DNA of 64,000 nucleotides from Panulirus ornatus (GCF_036320965.1 NC_092265.1:2778501-2842500), one strand, 5' to 3'; shown: positions 23,049 through 34,317, counted from the first letter of the stretch. Notes: a model not told the origin generated them from the sequence alone. A program made the numbers and translations.

Positions 23049-23446
23049 TGTACACGTGGAGGGTTGTAACGGACTGGTTGTGTAAAGATGCTTGAGTATA
23101 TATGGAGGGATGTACAGCGGTGGTGATAGGCGTGCGAAAGGTTTTAATGAATTAGTGGAGTACATGTTGAGGGTTGTACAAGAATGGTGGTGTACATGTG
23201 GAGGGTTGTACTGGAGTGGTGGTGCACACGTGGAGGGTTGGACAGGAGTGGTGGTGCACACGTGGAGGGTTGGACTGGAGTGGTGGTGTACATGTGGAGG
23301 GTTGGACTGGAGTGGTGGTGCACACGTGGAGGGTTGGACTGGAGTGGTGATGCACACGTGGAGGGTTGGACTGGAGTGGTGGTGCACACGTGGAGGGTTG
23401 GACTGGAGTGGTGGTGCACACGTGGAGGGTTGGACTGGAGTGGCTG
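23049..23446. repeat. 32-bp minisatellite, ~12 copies
   Basis: Units run ACACGTGGAGGGTTGGACTG then GAGTGGTGGTGC. Copies from 23159 to 23446 are nearly identical; those from 23049 to 23158 are diverged. Because 32 is not a multiple of 3, three units (96 bp) give a 32-residue peptide period and frames stay open on both strands. The His/Pro- and Trp/Gly-rich open frames here are artefacts. Confidence 0.95.
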
Positions 23447-23516
23447 TCTGGAATGACCCCAGGACAGGGTGCTGCAGCCAGCGTGGAGCAAGGCGGTCGA
23501 CGGGATGGCTCCTGCT

Positions 23517-23548
23517 GCTGCTGTGGTAGTGGTGGTGGTGGTGGTGAT
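23517..23548. repeat. (CTG)n then (GTG)n trinucleotide tract
   Basis: CTGCTGCTGCTGTGG runs into GTGGTGGTGGTGGTGGTG. Confidence 0.85.
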
Positions 23549-23604
23549 ATGGTCAGCATCATTGTCATGCGTCTCCAGTGTGAGGAAATCTCCCTATGTG
23601 ACGA

Positions 23605-23815
23605 TCGGACAACTCCCCACGAGACAACTCCCTAATAATAACTCCCCATCGGACAACTCCCCACCACCCAACTCCACCCTGACAACCCTTTGCAAGTAGA
23701 CTCCCCCGCTAGTCAACTCCCCCGTTAGAGAACTCCATCACCAGACAGCTCCCAAGCGGCCGGTCCCCTCCCCGCCACAGCTACTCCACACTCCCAAGCG
23801 AGCCACTCCCTCCCT
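23605..23815. repeat. Degenerate CAACTCCCC minisatellite
   Basis: ACAACTCCCCAC/TCAACTCCCCC/AGAACTCCATC variants recur about every 17-20 bp. Confidence 0.6.
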
Positions 23816-23981
23816 CTCAAGGTACCTTCACCACCTCAGCAAGAAACATACAGCCGCCTGTGTTGGGTCTCGCTACATTACGGCCAAGGTCTTGCTCTGT
23901 GTAAAACCCGAAGGGAAAAAGTTGAAATTTTATCACATTTCTCAAGAGAAAAAGAATCGCAAATATAACGGATTCCGACAT

Positions 23982-24509
<528 letters not shown>

Positions 24510-24760
24510 TCTTGGTGGGGGTGTGTTGGGTAGGGTTGGGGGACGCAAAGAGGGGTGTCATACGGTGAGGATTTGTACGGTGGGGAGTTGTACGGTAGGG
24601 GTACTCTGGTGCGGTAAGGGGGTTCTCCAATGGGGGTGTTGTAAGTTATGCAGTTGTCTGAGAGGGAGTTGTGCGGTCAGGAGTGCTCTGGGAGGGAGTT
24701 GTGCGGACAGGAGTTGTGCCCGAGGGAGTGCTCTGGGAGAGAGGAAGGTGAGTTGTTTGG
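24510..24760. repeat. Degenerate G-rich minisatellite
   Basis: GGGAGTTGTGCGGTCAGGAG and GGAGTGCTCTGGGAGG variants recur at about 34-bp spacing. Order is clearest at 24665-24745. Confidence 0.6.
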
Positions 24761-24789
24761 TGAATAGGGACAAGTGAACTGGTTCAGCT

Positions 24790-24965
24790 GAAATCTCCTC
24801 CAAAATACTGAAAGAATCTAACCGGCAAATAGCTTTTCCGATCAACAAAATATCGAGCAAATAACTGCAGGAAGGGAAGGTGCCTGCTGATTGGAGGCCT
24901 GTCTAAGAAGGAAAGGATGGAGAATATGATTCGAACTACCGTCCCATAATCACACTTGTACCTCC
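24790..24965 (+). pseudogene. CR1/Jockey-like LINE RT fragment (plus copy)
   Basis: The plus strand reads SKILKESNRQIAFPINKI, then LQEGKVPADWRPV and, after a shift, SNYRPIITL. These are the fingers-region blocks (ILKE...EGKVP.DW...NYRPISLTS) of CR1/Jockey-like reverse transcriptase. The copy stops abruptly near 24965, where an opposite-strand fragment begins. Confidence 0.65.
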
Positions 24966-25600
24966 TGTGAGGTAGAGTCAAATGCTTTCTGACAGTCAAA
25001 ATACTCGCAAACCATTCAATATTTTCCTTTGTCCAAAACAGAGTTCACATCACGCCTTCATAGAAGTCTAAGATGTTTGTTTCGCTTGACGTCCATTTCC
25101 TGAATCGGTCCGTGTTTTTGCTCATTTGTTTCTTCCTTGCAAGTAGTCATCCATTTGCTTTCAGATTGTCTTTTTCAATATTCTGCAAATCACGCTCGCA
25201 AGAGAGTGTTAAATGGTTTGCCTAACCTTCCCATTCTCCTTTAATCTAGGTATGATTCTTATCTTCTTCCACTCCCTGGATACTTTATCTTTCTCCAAGC
25301 GACATATTGAACACCTCTTTAATTGGCATCTGAAGCGTTTCTGTACACTTGTTTTTAATTGAATATGGAGAACTTTCGTCAGGAGTCTTATCATTGTCAA
25401 GACCCTTTACTGGTTTCTTTTATATATTTCTAGATATTTTATTGTTCTCTAAGGCCTCTTCCTCATTCTGTCTCATTGGTACTGGGGTTATAGTGCCGCC
25501 CAATATGATAACGCCTTTGAACTTAGCATTTAGCTCCTCGCTTATCTTTACGTCATCTACAACTCTTCCCCTCTGAATATCTTATCCTGATTAGCTGCTC
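24966..25600 (-). pseudogene. CR1/Jockey-like LINE RT fragment (minus copy)
   Basis: Reading from 25600 downwards, the minus strand shows DDVKISEELNAKF, then NDKTPDESSPYSI (the KTPGPD block), LQMPIKEVFNMSL, and VSREWKKIRIIPRLKENGK (the P.EWK.A.I.P..K.G block). Near the end is YFDCQKAFDST, the LDFQKAFD catalytic segment. Frameshifts and stops are frequent. It differs from the adjacent plus copy in the shared W-K-P block, so the two come from different elements or subfamilies. Confidence 0.7.
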
Positions 25601-25698
25601 ATTAACTGACAGTCTCTTTCTGATGAACGCGTATGGGTGTGTGGGGAGAGGGGGACCTCTAGTGCGTATTTGTCGACCCCTCGTCTGTGCCAACCTCT

Positions 25699-25699
<1 letters not shown>
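25601..25699. other. Degenerate GACCTCTGGTGTG units
   Basis: GACCTCTAGTGCGT, CAACCTCTGGTGTG and (to the right of the GT array) GACCTCTGGTATA suggest a short old tandem split by the GT expansion. Confidence 0.4.

Positions 25700-25732
<33 letters not shown>
25700..25732. repeat. (GT)n microsatellite, ~33 bp
   Basis: Perfect GT array. Confidence 0.96.
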
Positions 25733-25733
<1 letters not shown>

Positions 25734-26146
25734 CCCTCTGATGTATGAGGATATCTGGTTTGTGTCGACCTCTGGTATAAAACCTTCTGTCTGCATCACC
25801 CCCGCTTGTCTTAGTTACGCTTGCGTCTCTCTCCCCATCTGTCTACATCACCTGAATATAACAGACATCTCTATGATATGTTGTATAGTCTGTGTGAGCG
25901 ATTAACTCCTCAGAGTCCACTGGGACGGTTGTCTTCTCATGAATCCGTTAGACCAGTTAACTTTTTAGAGTCAGTCAAAGTTGAAAACTACTGAGAGTCC
26001 GTTCAGAGTGGTTATGATTTAAGAGTCCGTTAGAGCGGTAGAGTAACAGGACCACTTCTATCCAGCTCTATCACAGCTGAGTCTTTGAGGACGACAGAAT
26101 GACGACACCCTTTGGCCTCTGATCCGCCCCTCAGTGGATAGGCTGA
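25733..26146. other. Unique sequence, no gene seen
   Basis: CAGAGTCCACTGGGACGG and GAGTCCGTT.AGAG.GGT variants between 25910 and 26035 hint at a degenerate tandem. No gene. Confidence 0.3.
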
Positions 26147-26220
26147 GGGTCATGCCACCGTATTCTAGGGTATGACTGCCGAAGTCAAGGGTTGTATTGT
26201 TGTGCTCAAGAGTCGTATAG
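26147..26220 (+). repeat. 21-bp minisatellite family, locus 4 (3.5 units)
   Basis: Units start at exactly 21-bp steps (26147, 26168, 26189, 26210). They begin GGGTCATG, GGGTATGA, GGGTTGTA and GAGTCGTA, and the last two complete units end GTCAA or GCTCAA. Confidence 0.7.
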
Positions 26221-26322
26221 CTATATCTATATACGCCTCAAGTTGCAGATGTATAGCTACATCTATATAAACCTCAAGCTGTGGATGTATAGCTAAATCT
26301 ATACAAACGTTTCACTCATATA
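26216..26322 (+). repeat. 36-bp tandem repeat, 3 copies
   Basis: TATAGCTA.ATCTATA blocks start at 26216, 26252 and 26288, followed by AACCTCAAGCTGTGGATG-like sequence. The array begins inside the last 21-bp unit. Confidence 0.85.
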
Positions 26323-27920
26323 GCGATACTAGACCTTTACAAGATACGTTTGAACCGAGCTGTGTTACAGTTACCCGTATACAAACGTGTTTACGTATCG
26401 TAATCAACCCTCTCGTATGTTATTACACAATTGTCCACAACTGGTCCATTCCTCACCGTCGTAAAATGTGTTCACTGTATATTTCCACTACCTCATAAAA
26501 AGGAGTATCCTTTCCCACTCTGCCCGAACAGTACCGACCAATTATTAGACACTGTCATTACATATAACGAATTATTTGGTTTTGTTCCATTATCACAGAT
26601 GCAGTTACCGTATGTGTACCTACTGTGCAGTTTGTATTCTTGTGGATGGTGATACGGTACTTGCTTGTGCATATGTGTTGTTTATTCGCTCTGAATTAAT
26701 CGTAATCTGTCATGTTGCCGAATTGTATTGTGTGACGTAGCGATTGCGCTCAATTTTTTTTTTTAGTGAGTTTGTGTTGATTTTTTTAAGTTGAAAGTCA
26801 TGTCTGATATACTCTCTACCACTTGTGGAGTTTTGGCTTTTCTTGAAAATTCTCTTTTGTTAATTCCTGTCGCTGTTTTGAAACTGTTCCATTTGTTTAG
26901 ATTCATATTCCTCTAGTTTAATCATATATTTCATTACCTTCAAAATAACTGTACTGTTGTATCAACTCCTGTTTAAGTTGCTACTGTTATTGTTTAACTC
27001 GGGATTACTGTTGGTTTAAGACCTTCAATTTGTGGTTTATTATCTCTGTTGTCTTAATCCCTGCTGGGTTAAACCGAACCTCCTCCTCTTATTGCTGTTA
27101 CTGGTGCTGCTGTACTGCTGTTCCAGCCACCCTGTTGGTGCTGTACTACAACTACCGTATCCGCTACATTTTCATCCTCCGCTCTGTTAGCACTGCTTTA
27201 GACCCGCTTTATACATGCTGCTGTTATCGCTGCTGTAGCTGCTGCTGCTGCTACCCCTGCTGGTACTGCCCCTCCCGCCATACCTGACGTTTTTCACCTT
27301 CCTACTTTTGTCATCGTAACTCCCAACACTTTTATCCATCCCCCTCACTGCTCCTGTTGTGACCGTCCTGGCACATAATCACGACTTTACACTTTATTAC
27401 TTTTTTTTTCTCCTGTCCGTCTCCCTATCTGTGCCCCTGGTACCTTAACCCACCACATTACTCAGACTAAACCTGAGTGAGGGTGTCCCACGTCCCTCGT
27501 CGCTATTTTACACTCCTTCGCCACCAGAGTCCACCTTCTTCCACCTCGTACAACCTGTTAGATTCGACTCGCCTATTTTCTCCCCCACCATCTCCTCCTC
27601 CCTCAGTGCTTGTCTCGTCTTGTTCCGTTTACCGCAAGGCGCCTGCTCGGTGATAACAATCGTTAAGAAGAAGGGTTAGGAGTGGACAAATTACCGCAGC
27701 TCTTGACAGGTGATTCATTTAAGGTAATGGTAGTAATTGTGGCATATTCCAGCACGGGTGGAGGAGAGGGGGGGGTGGTGAGAGGGGAGAGAAGGGGGGC
27801 TGGGGACTGATTTACAGTCATGGGGGCAAGGGGCCGTGAAGGGGATCTAAATACATCGAGGCATCCGTCCGTCCCTGTGTTTCATATGATACACGATATA
27901 ATCCTCCAAGACCTGATTCT
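26323..27920. other. Unique sequence, no gene seen
   Basis: An 85-codon plus frame at 27030-27287 is Cys/Tyr-rich because it reads CTG/TGC-type triplets (27095-27260). It is not a recognised cysteine-rich peptide and lacks a signal sequence. Confidence 0.3.
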
Positions 27921-27938
27921 TTTTTTTTTTTTTTTTTT
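27920..27938. repeat. Poly-T tract (~19)
   Basis: A homopolymer run. It could be the tail of a retroposed sequence on the minus strand, but no body is recognised. Confidence 0.85.
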
Positions 27939-28179
27939 GTCCCATGCAGTTGTGATGGCAGTCGTCCTGGATCTCATTTAAGGGAGTGAGTGAGGGGAGC
28001 GGATGTCGGCCGCTGAGGACACTGTTGTCTTGATCATCTCTGCCGATTTCAGTCCTGATGAATGTTTCATTTTCTTTTTTCTTTTTCTTTTTTCTTCTCC
28101 CCTGTTTGATGAAGAAAGACTGGGCGTTGGCTGGTATTACAGATGTGTATGACAGCTGTTACTTATTGCCTCACGGTGA

Positions 28180-28181
<2 letters not shown>

Positions 28182-28238
<57 letters not shown>

Positions 28239-28247
28239 CACACACAC
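28182..28247. repeat. (CA)n microsatellite, ~66 bp
   Basis: A CA array with one CG interruption near 28232. Confidence 0.97.
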
Positions 28248-28339
28248 CCTCCCTCCCAGCCCCGCATTTATTACCTTCTCAGGTAATGACTTTATTGCAG
28301 TCAATAAATCCATTATATGAACATAATGTGTGTAAGTCA

Positions 28340-28341
<2 letters not shown>

Positions 28342-28422
<81 letters not shown>
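28342..28422. repeat. (CT)n microsatellite, ~81 bp
   Basis: A perfect CT array followed by ATTCTTTCTCTTTTTCAG, a 3' splice-site mimic. Confidence 0.97.
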
Positions 28423-28425
<3 letters not shown>

Positions 28426-28579
28426 CTTTCTCTTTTTCAGCACTTTTTGGGATATTAATGCTACCATATGTATACGAAATGAGTGCCTAAGAAACAAAAA
28501 TTCTTTGGCCCAGCAAATAAATGAGTTCATGTGTGTTTACTTGAGTGATGTATGTCTAAGTTTGGGGTGTTGCGTGTTT

Positions 28580-28599
28580 GAGCGCGCGCGTGCGCGCGC

Positions 28600-28641
<42 letters not shown>
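28580..28641. repeat. Compound (GC)n-(GT)n array
   Basis: A GCGCGCGTGCGCGCGCGC segment passes into a GT array. It is an unbroken alternating purine-pyrimidine tract with Z-DNA potential. Confidence 0.95.
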
Positions 28642-28644
<3 letters not shown>

Positions 28645-30134
28645 ATCATGTCTACCTTTTGTTTTCCTCTTTCAAATCCTGAATTTGTTCAGTTTCTAAT
28701 TACAGAATTACAGACTTCACACATACTCATATACTTATTTTCTTTGAGATACTCAAATGTTCTATAAACTCATCATGCATAACCCGCCTTTCATATTTTC
28801 TTATTGATTTATTGATTTTTCCCAAGTATTTGTGACATATTCCACTCTTGCATACATCAAATGTTAAAGAAAAGAATATTCTCACTGTATTTTTCTACAC
28901 GGGTGAGATTGATGAGACATTGAGCTCCTTGGTTGAGCACCAAGACCTATTTGTCCTTGCTCTCCTCATTAGATTCTCCCTACTTAGCTTTTCCCTCCAT
29001 AATGCACTCCCGAAAACCCTCCAACAACCCTTCCCGAACTCTTTCAACTCCCAGAACCTCTCCTCCAGTCAGCATTAAGAGAGGTTTGCGAGGCTTCACC
29101 TCCAGCCACCGACCACCCATGGACGAAAATGATGAGTAGAGACCTGATCTCAAATGACATATATAAAAAAAGACTATAATAAGTAAGTGAAGAAAGGGGA
29201 GAAAAATTGATTTATAAGTCTGAAAGAAAATGGAAAACCTGCATGTTAAAATAAGTCAGGTTGTAGCTGTTGGGAAAGACATGAGGGGGTCAAACAATGC
29301 CAAAGCTAACCGGTGTTGGGAAAGAAATAGACATCACAACGACCCACCCTTAAGTCGCCAACGGCCACACAGTAATGATATGACGTAGTGGTAGCACTTA
29401 CGTGTACACAGACATAAGTTACACCTTAATTATTCATTAGAACACTTGGGTATTTCTCCCCGAGCGTTGACAAAGGAATTCTTTCGGCTGGACAGATATT
29501 AATTGTTATTATAAAGTCAATTTGGCTCCAGCGTCCATTAATATGTTTACTTCACATCAGCAACACATTAAGCGTAACGTAGCCGCTAATGGTCGCTAAA
29601 GTTAGTAAAGTGCGCTATACTGGCGACAATTCATCAGTTTTGTTATGATATGATATATATGTACGGCATGAACAGCTGCCACCTTGAACAGTGAGAATTA
29701 GTGTGGTCAGAGGTGGACCCAATGGTGCTTGTTGAAGCACTACCCCTGCGGGGTGGTAGGACAGCGATAAAGGAAAGGTAGACATATTGTGAATTTGACT
29801 TTGAAGTTCTGTCATGACAAAATGGTTTTACTTTGTGTAAAAAATTTTCACTTTGAAAGAATATTTCTTTCTGTTTTGCTTTGAGCGTACACAGTGATAG
29901 ATTTGGCGTTCATTTTAGTACATTGTTTTTATATGTACCTAAGATTTCTTTCTCCTTTAGATTTGACATCCATTACAATAGATATCTTTTCTCTTCCACA
30001 TAGGTTTTTTGCTTGAATTCAAACGCTTATTCTAAGAGAGTTTATAATTTGGTTAATGAAATAGTACCTTATTCTAATCAATTTGTTTTTACAAATGATC
30101 TAATAAGAGTAATCTTACTTCATTCTAATGCATA
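28642..30134. other. Unique AT-rich sequence, no gene seen
   Basis: Only short open frames; none recognised. Confidence 0.3.
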
Positions 30135-30156
30135 TTTTTTTTTTTTTTTTTTGCAG

Positions 30157-30233
30157 ATGATCCAAGAAGTGCAATGTTATTCTCATAAAGCTTGTTCAAC
30201 TGTTCCTTATGACCTGCCTCCAAGCTGACTGAT
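30157..30233 (+). other. Candidate 77-bp exon with strong splice-like borders
   Basis: Preceded by an 18-T tract and GCAG, followed by GTAAGTA, a near-consensus 5' splice site. The only frame open for most of its length starts with ATG (MIQEVQCYSHKAC...) and hits TGA 23 codons in, 5 bases before the border. As coding sequence it would have to be terminal, which conflicts with the good 5' site. A non-coding exon or chance is more likely. Confidence 0.15.
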
Positions 30234-30959
30234 GTAAGTAAATACGACGTTTAGTGTTGACCATCAGGATGCATTTGGAGACCTCACTTACCCATGCCAC
30301 ATGTGGACCTACTTTTCCTAAGTGTGCCACTGCTTTTGATACCTTCCAGTCTACCGCCTCCACAATGTCACCAGTTCTCACCACTACCCTGCCACTATGT
30401 CCTGGGCAGGCTTCCTCTACTTGACTTACACCGTCGCTCCACTTCACTTTATCCTCTACCTTCCCCACAGTAATCCCTTTCATATAACTGACCCTCCAAG
30501 TGTTACGTTCTATATAGCTCCACTCCTTACTACTTCCCCCACATAGCTCCCCTTCCGTTATCTTCCCCCGTTTAGCTTCTCTCCCGTTACCTTCCCCTAT
30601 TCATCTTCTCTCCTGTTACTACCTCTTCCTCACCTCACATCTCTGATTTGATGCTATAAGGAGACAGGAGTAAGCTGGTGTCTCGAGTTGAGTCCTGCTC
30701 CCCTGCTGTGTACTTGCTGTACAATGTAAAACTAGCGCGTGAAACATGGTAACTGTATAGTTGCCGAGCTTTATTAGTTTACGGTGTTAAGCTTAAGCCG
30801 ATTCATATAATTTAGTTATTAATAACTGCTATTGGTCTTATTGGCTATCGTAGCTTAGGCAGTGGTAGTTATTGATGATTGGTATTATCATGCTCGAGTA
30901 TTATAGGATGCAGGGAGAGGGGGGGGTGTCGACGACGTGGTGTTCATGGTGTGAAATGA
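30234..30959. other. Unique sequence, no gene seen
   Basis: A 95-codon minus frame at 30196-30483 is not recognised. The pyrimidine-rich 30530-30620 stretch shows loose TTACCTTCCCC repeats. Confidence 0.25.
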
Positions 30960-31085
30960 TATGGCTGTACCTAAGCCAGGTACGCGATCTATCGACCATC
31001 CCCCAGGGGAGGATAAACAGCTGGGTTGACTGTGGGTCGACTGCCGCAACTAGGATTCGAACCTATGCACTACTGTATTGTAGCA
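30960..31085 (-). mobile_element. SINE-like dispersed repeat with tRNA B-box
   Basis: On the minus strand GGTTCGAATCC (B-box) is followed by TAGTTGCGGCAGTCGACCC, then ACAGTCAACCCAGCTG. From memory, the latter resembles a block common in decapod DNA. Upstream of the B-box lies TTCATATCCT, the same string that precedes the B-box in the 18.7 kb SINE, so the two probably share a tRNA-derived head, shortened here. The 5' end runs into the 21-bp minisatellite. Confidence 0.45.
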
Positions 31086-31094
31086 GGATATGAA

Positions 31095-31365
31095 CAGGTA
31101 CCATCGTCCTCAAGGACCGCACCGTCATGCTTAATGGTTGTACCATCGTCCTCAAGGGTTGTACCGTCATGCTCAGCTGTTGTACCATCGTCCTCAGCTG
31201 TTGTACCGTCATGCTCAGCTGTTGTACCGTCATGCTCAGCTGTTGTACCGTCATGCTCAGCTGTTGTACCATCGTCCTCAGCTGTTGTACCGTCATGCTC
31301 AGCTGTTGTACCGTCATGCTCAGCTGTTGTACCGTCATGCTCAAGGGTCATATCATCATGCTCGA
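31095..31365 (+). repeat. 21-bp minisatellite family, locus 5 (~13 units)
   Basis: Tandem units with two alternating core variants, GTACCGTCATGCTCA and GTACCATCGTCCTCA, joined by GCTGTT or AGGGTT. Since 21 = 7 codons and no unit carries a stop, several plus and minus frames are open through the array and encode perfect 7-residue repeats (for example VVPSCSA). I regard these as non-coding by-products. Confidence 0.95.
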
Positions 31366-31760
31366 GGGTCGTGGTGAAGAGTTGTACATACCATCATGGG
31401 TGACGGAGAGCATGACTTGGCTTCAGGAGCCAGCAGTCGTGTGGGAATGTTGATAATCATAATCATAATCAATGAGGCCTCTCGCATAGCAAAGACAACG
31501 CGGTATGGAGTGGAGAAGAGAAGGAGGGAAGGAAGGAAGATCAGTAGTCTCTTGTCTTTATCTGTTTTGACTTTGAGAACTAGTTTCATTAATCCCAGAG
31601 CGAAAGGAATCTCGTCTGTATTTCACGGGAACTCTTTTGGTCACGTGTTGCGCTGCCATACCCACACCTGCCACAGCTGGTCGGCTGTTGCCTCATTCCT
31701 GCCGACGATTTGATGTGATTACCATCCCACATCGAAGAGAATATACGGTGCATCAGATAC

Positions 31761-31761
<1 letters not shown>
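31366..31761. other. Unique sequence, no gene seen
   Basis: A 105-codon plus frame (31396-31713) contains a run of Ile from ATAATCATAATCATAATC at 31453-31470. Not recognised. Confidence 0.25.

Positions 31762-31840
<79 letters not shown>
31762..31840. repeat. (CT)n microsatellite, ~79 bp
   Basis: Perfect CT array. Confidence 0.97.
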
Positions 31841-31843
<3 letters not shown>

Positions 31844-32624
31844 GGAGGTTAAATCTAATGGCGTGGAAAAGAGAAAATTGAAGAGGAGAGATTGGAGGAG
31901 GAATACGAGGAGAAGAAGAAGGACGAGTACTGGGGAAGGAGACGGAGGGAGGGAGGGATGGAGAAAGGCAGGTGCTACGGAATCAATCCTTCAGCGTTAT
32001 TTCCCCGCCAGTCCATATATATTATAGGCAATAGCCACCCTCCCTCCTGCAGCTATCGTGAACCATCCCTCCCACAATCCCTCCACCTTCTCATCCACCT
32101 CCTCCTCCTCCCACTTGAAAGCCCCGCCTCCTCTCCAAATCCTCCACCTCGTACCTTAGATCCTCCCCTCCGTCCCACAGTCCGTCTCTCTAGCCCAGGG
32201 CCACCTTAACCCTTCCCTCCCCCCCCCTCCCCCATGATCCCTCCCACCACCCTCACCGTCGACATTTCCAGACCACGCCCTCTTTATCTCGCCTCCACAC
32301 TAACAACCGACCATCACCTCCCCAGATTACACCGTACGGTAATGAAGGCATTTTTCCATTTTGATCATTACCCTCATGAATCCCCTCTCTTTAACCATAT
32401 GCCAAAACTTTTCTTTAATCAAACCTGAAACATAGGAGACATCGTCTCATGGAAGATTCAGGCCAATGAAGAAGAAGAAAAACAAAAACACAAGAATCCC
32501 ACTTATTTCTGCCCACAGCCCCACTGCCACACCTCAGAAATTTCTTGCATCCCGTGTGACCCCAAAGCAAGATGATGATGTGCACGGCTCTCGCCTCCAT
32601 GACTCTCCTCTGGAATCTTAGACT

Positions 32625-32627
<3 letters not shown>
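31841..32627. other. Purine-rich then pyrimidine-rich sequence, no gene
   Basis: 31870-31970 is imperfect GAGGAGAAG-type; 32030-32310 is C/T-rich. Long open frames here follow from composition. Confidence 0.35.

Positions 32628-32707
<80 letters not shown>
32628..32707. repeat. (GA)n microsatellite, ~80 bp
   Basis: Perfect GA array. Confidence 0.97.
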
Positions 32708-32709
<2 letters not shown>

Positions 32710-33249
32710 TCAGTTTATGAGGTTTTCTTTCTTCTGTGAACTCTGTTTGATGTTCATGCCAAGCTATCTCTCTGTAAGGGTTTGATTTCCCCGTCTGATA
32801 CGCGTCGTGATCGTCCTGTGCTTGGAGGCCATGTTGTAGGAGGGAAAGACTTTAGAAATGATTTTTCATTTTCTTCGTCTCACTTCACGACACGTCTTTC
32901 ATCAGTGACTCTGTCGTTACCACAGTCTGTTGGCAAGCTGTGCCACGTCACCAGCACGACACGAAGGCTTGTCTCGTTATCTCTCCCTCCGCCATCAACC
33001 CATCTATCTCTACACCCACCCTCCCACCAACCCACCCAACTCATCTATCTCTATGCCCACCCTTCGCCCACCGTAGCTCATCTGTCTCTTCACCTGACCC
33101 ACCCATCTTCTTACCAAACCCAATTCTTCTTCGCCTACCTACCTTACATGTGTCTCCGCTCCATCACATTCCCCTGCACAGCCATCTTGCTCTTCCCAAC
33201 GCAAGCACTACACTCGCCTCAAAAGCGGCACCACGCTGATCACTAGAGA
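32708..33249. other. Unique sequence, no gene recognised
   Basis: The 154-codon plus frame 32782-33246 is Ser/Pro/His-rich, following loose CCCACCC/CATCTATCTC repeats at 32985-33120. Its length is probably due to low stop density in pyrimidine-rich DNA. Confidence 0.25.
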
Positions 33250-33384
33250 AGCACCTCGCTCGTCTCCACACAAGCACCACACTCGTCCCTAAACAAGTAC
33301 CTCATTCGTCCCTAGACAAGCACCTCACTCGTCTTTACCCAAGCACGTCACTCGTCGCTTCACAAGCACCTCACTCACTTCACC
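33250..33384 (+). repeat. 23-bp minisatellite, ~6 copies
   Basis: GCACCTCACTCGTC-like blocks begin at exact 23-bp steps (33251, 33274, 33297, 33320, 33343, 33366). Confidence 0.9.
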
Positions 33385-33520
33385 TTCAACTTATCAGCGA
33401 TCATTTCGCCACCATCTGCCAGAGACTCTCCCACCTTGACACCACCTGCCTCTCAGTGCAACAGGGATTTGAAGTCGCCAGACGGTTACTTATCTCTGCT
33501 ACGCTAATTTACTTACCTAG

Positions 33521-33587
33521 GAGACTGTACAATTGTCTGTCTGAGCCATGCACGCTCTCCTCCGTCCCTCTCAATCCTAAAACACGG
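33521..33587 (+). other. Candidate 67-bp exon
   Basis: Preceded by GCTAATTTACTTACCTAG (branch-like plus AG) and followed by GTGAGTAAG, a strong 5' splice site. One frame is open throughout (RLYNCLSEPCTLSS...). The 3' site is mediocre and the peptide is unrecognised. Confidence 0.15.
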
Positions 33588-33908
33588 GTGAGTAAGCCCA
33601 CAGTATTTCAGTGAATTATGATTCTTTGCCATCGCCCTAATCCTAAACTTACTCTGTGAAAGTTTTGTGCTTGATTAACTTTACGAAGACAATGCAAGTT
33701 CCTCAGACCCTCAGCAGTTTGGTGATGTGAAGATCCCCCTTTACCATCTAGCGTCCCATCAGTTTCCTAGACTTTATCTATTGCAACCAAAAGAGAAGCA
33801 ATACTTCTGTGGCTCTCACCTTCGTTAACCCCAGTTAACACAAGCCTTAATAAAGCCATCAATGTTTGGACGTGGAGAAGTCTCATTCCATGGCTTGCAA
33901 GACTTCCC

Positions 33909-34045
<137 letters not shown>

Positions 34046-34146
34046 GAGTGATCATGTGTCTCAGTGTCCGGGCTGAACCCTGTGCCTCAGTCACCGTCGG
34101 GGGCCGCACCACCTGCCACTCGCTGAGTGACAATGGCCCACACACC

Positions 34147-34317
34147 TGCCAGCCCCGCCCTACTCTCCTCCTGCACCGGCACCACCACACCCTCCGCCAC
34201 CCCTGCCAGCCCCGCCCTACCTTCCTCCTACACCAGCACCAGTACACCGTCCGCCACCCCTGCCAGCCCCGCCCTGCTCTCTCCCTGCACCAGCGGCAGT
34301 ACACACTTCCCCGCCAC
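34147..34317 (+). repeat. 57-bp tandem repeat, 3 copies (19-codon period)
   Basis: TGCCAGCCCCGCCCTNC starts at 34147, 34204 and 34261. The 57-bp period is in frame, so the plus frame 34127-34357 encodes three 19-residue repeats of the type TPASPALLSSCTG...TPSA, Ser/Thr/Pro-rich like a mucin. There is no signal peptide or splice context. I call a minisatellite, with coding as an outside possibility. Confidence 0.85.

Noticed and set aside
23092..23568. His/Pro- and Trp/Gly-rich 90-145 codon frames
   Set aside because: All six come from the 32-bp minisatellite; regular 32-residue periods in every frame show repeat origin.
24790..25600. Twin-primed inversion of a single LINE copy
   Set aside because: The overlapping W-K-P segment differs in the two halves, which fits two elements better than one.
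27030..27287. Cysteine-rich secreted peptide
   Set aside because: The Cys/Tyr content comes from CTG/TGC-like triplets; there is no signal peptide, no regular cysteine spacing and no splice context.
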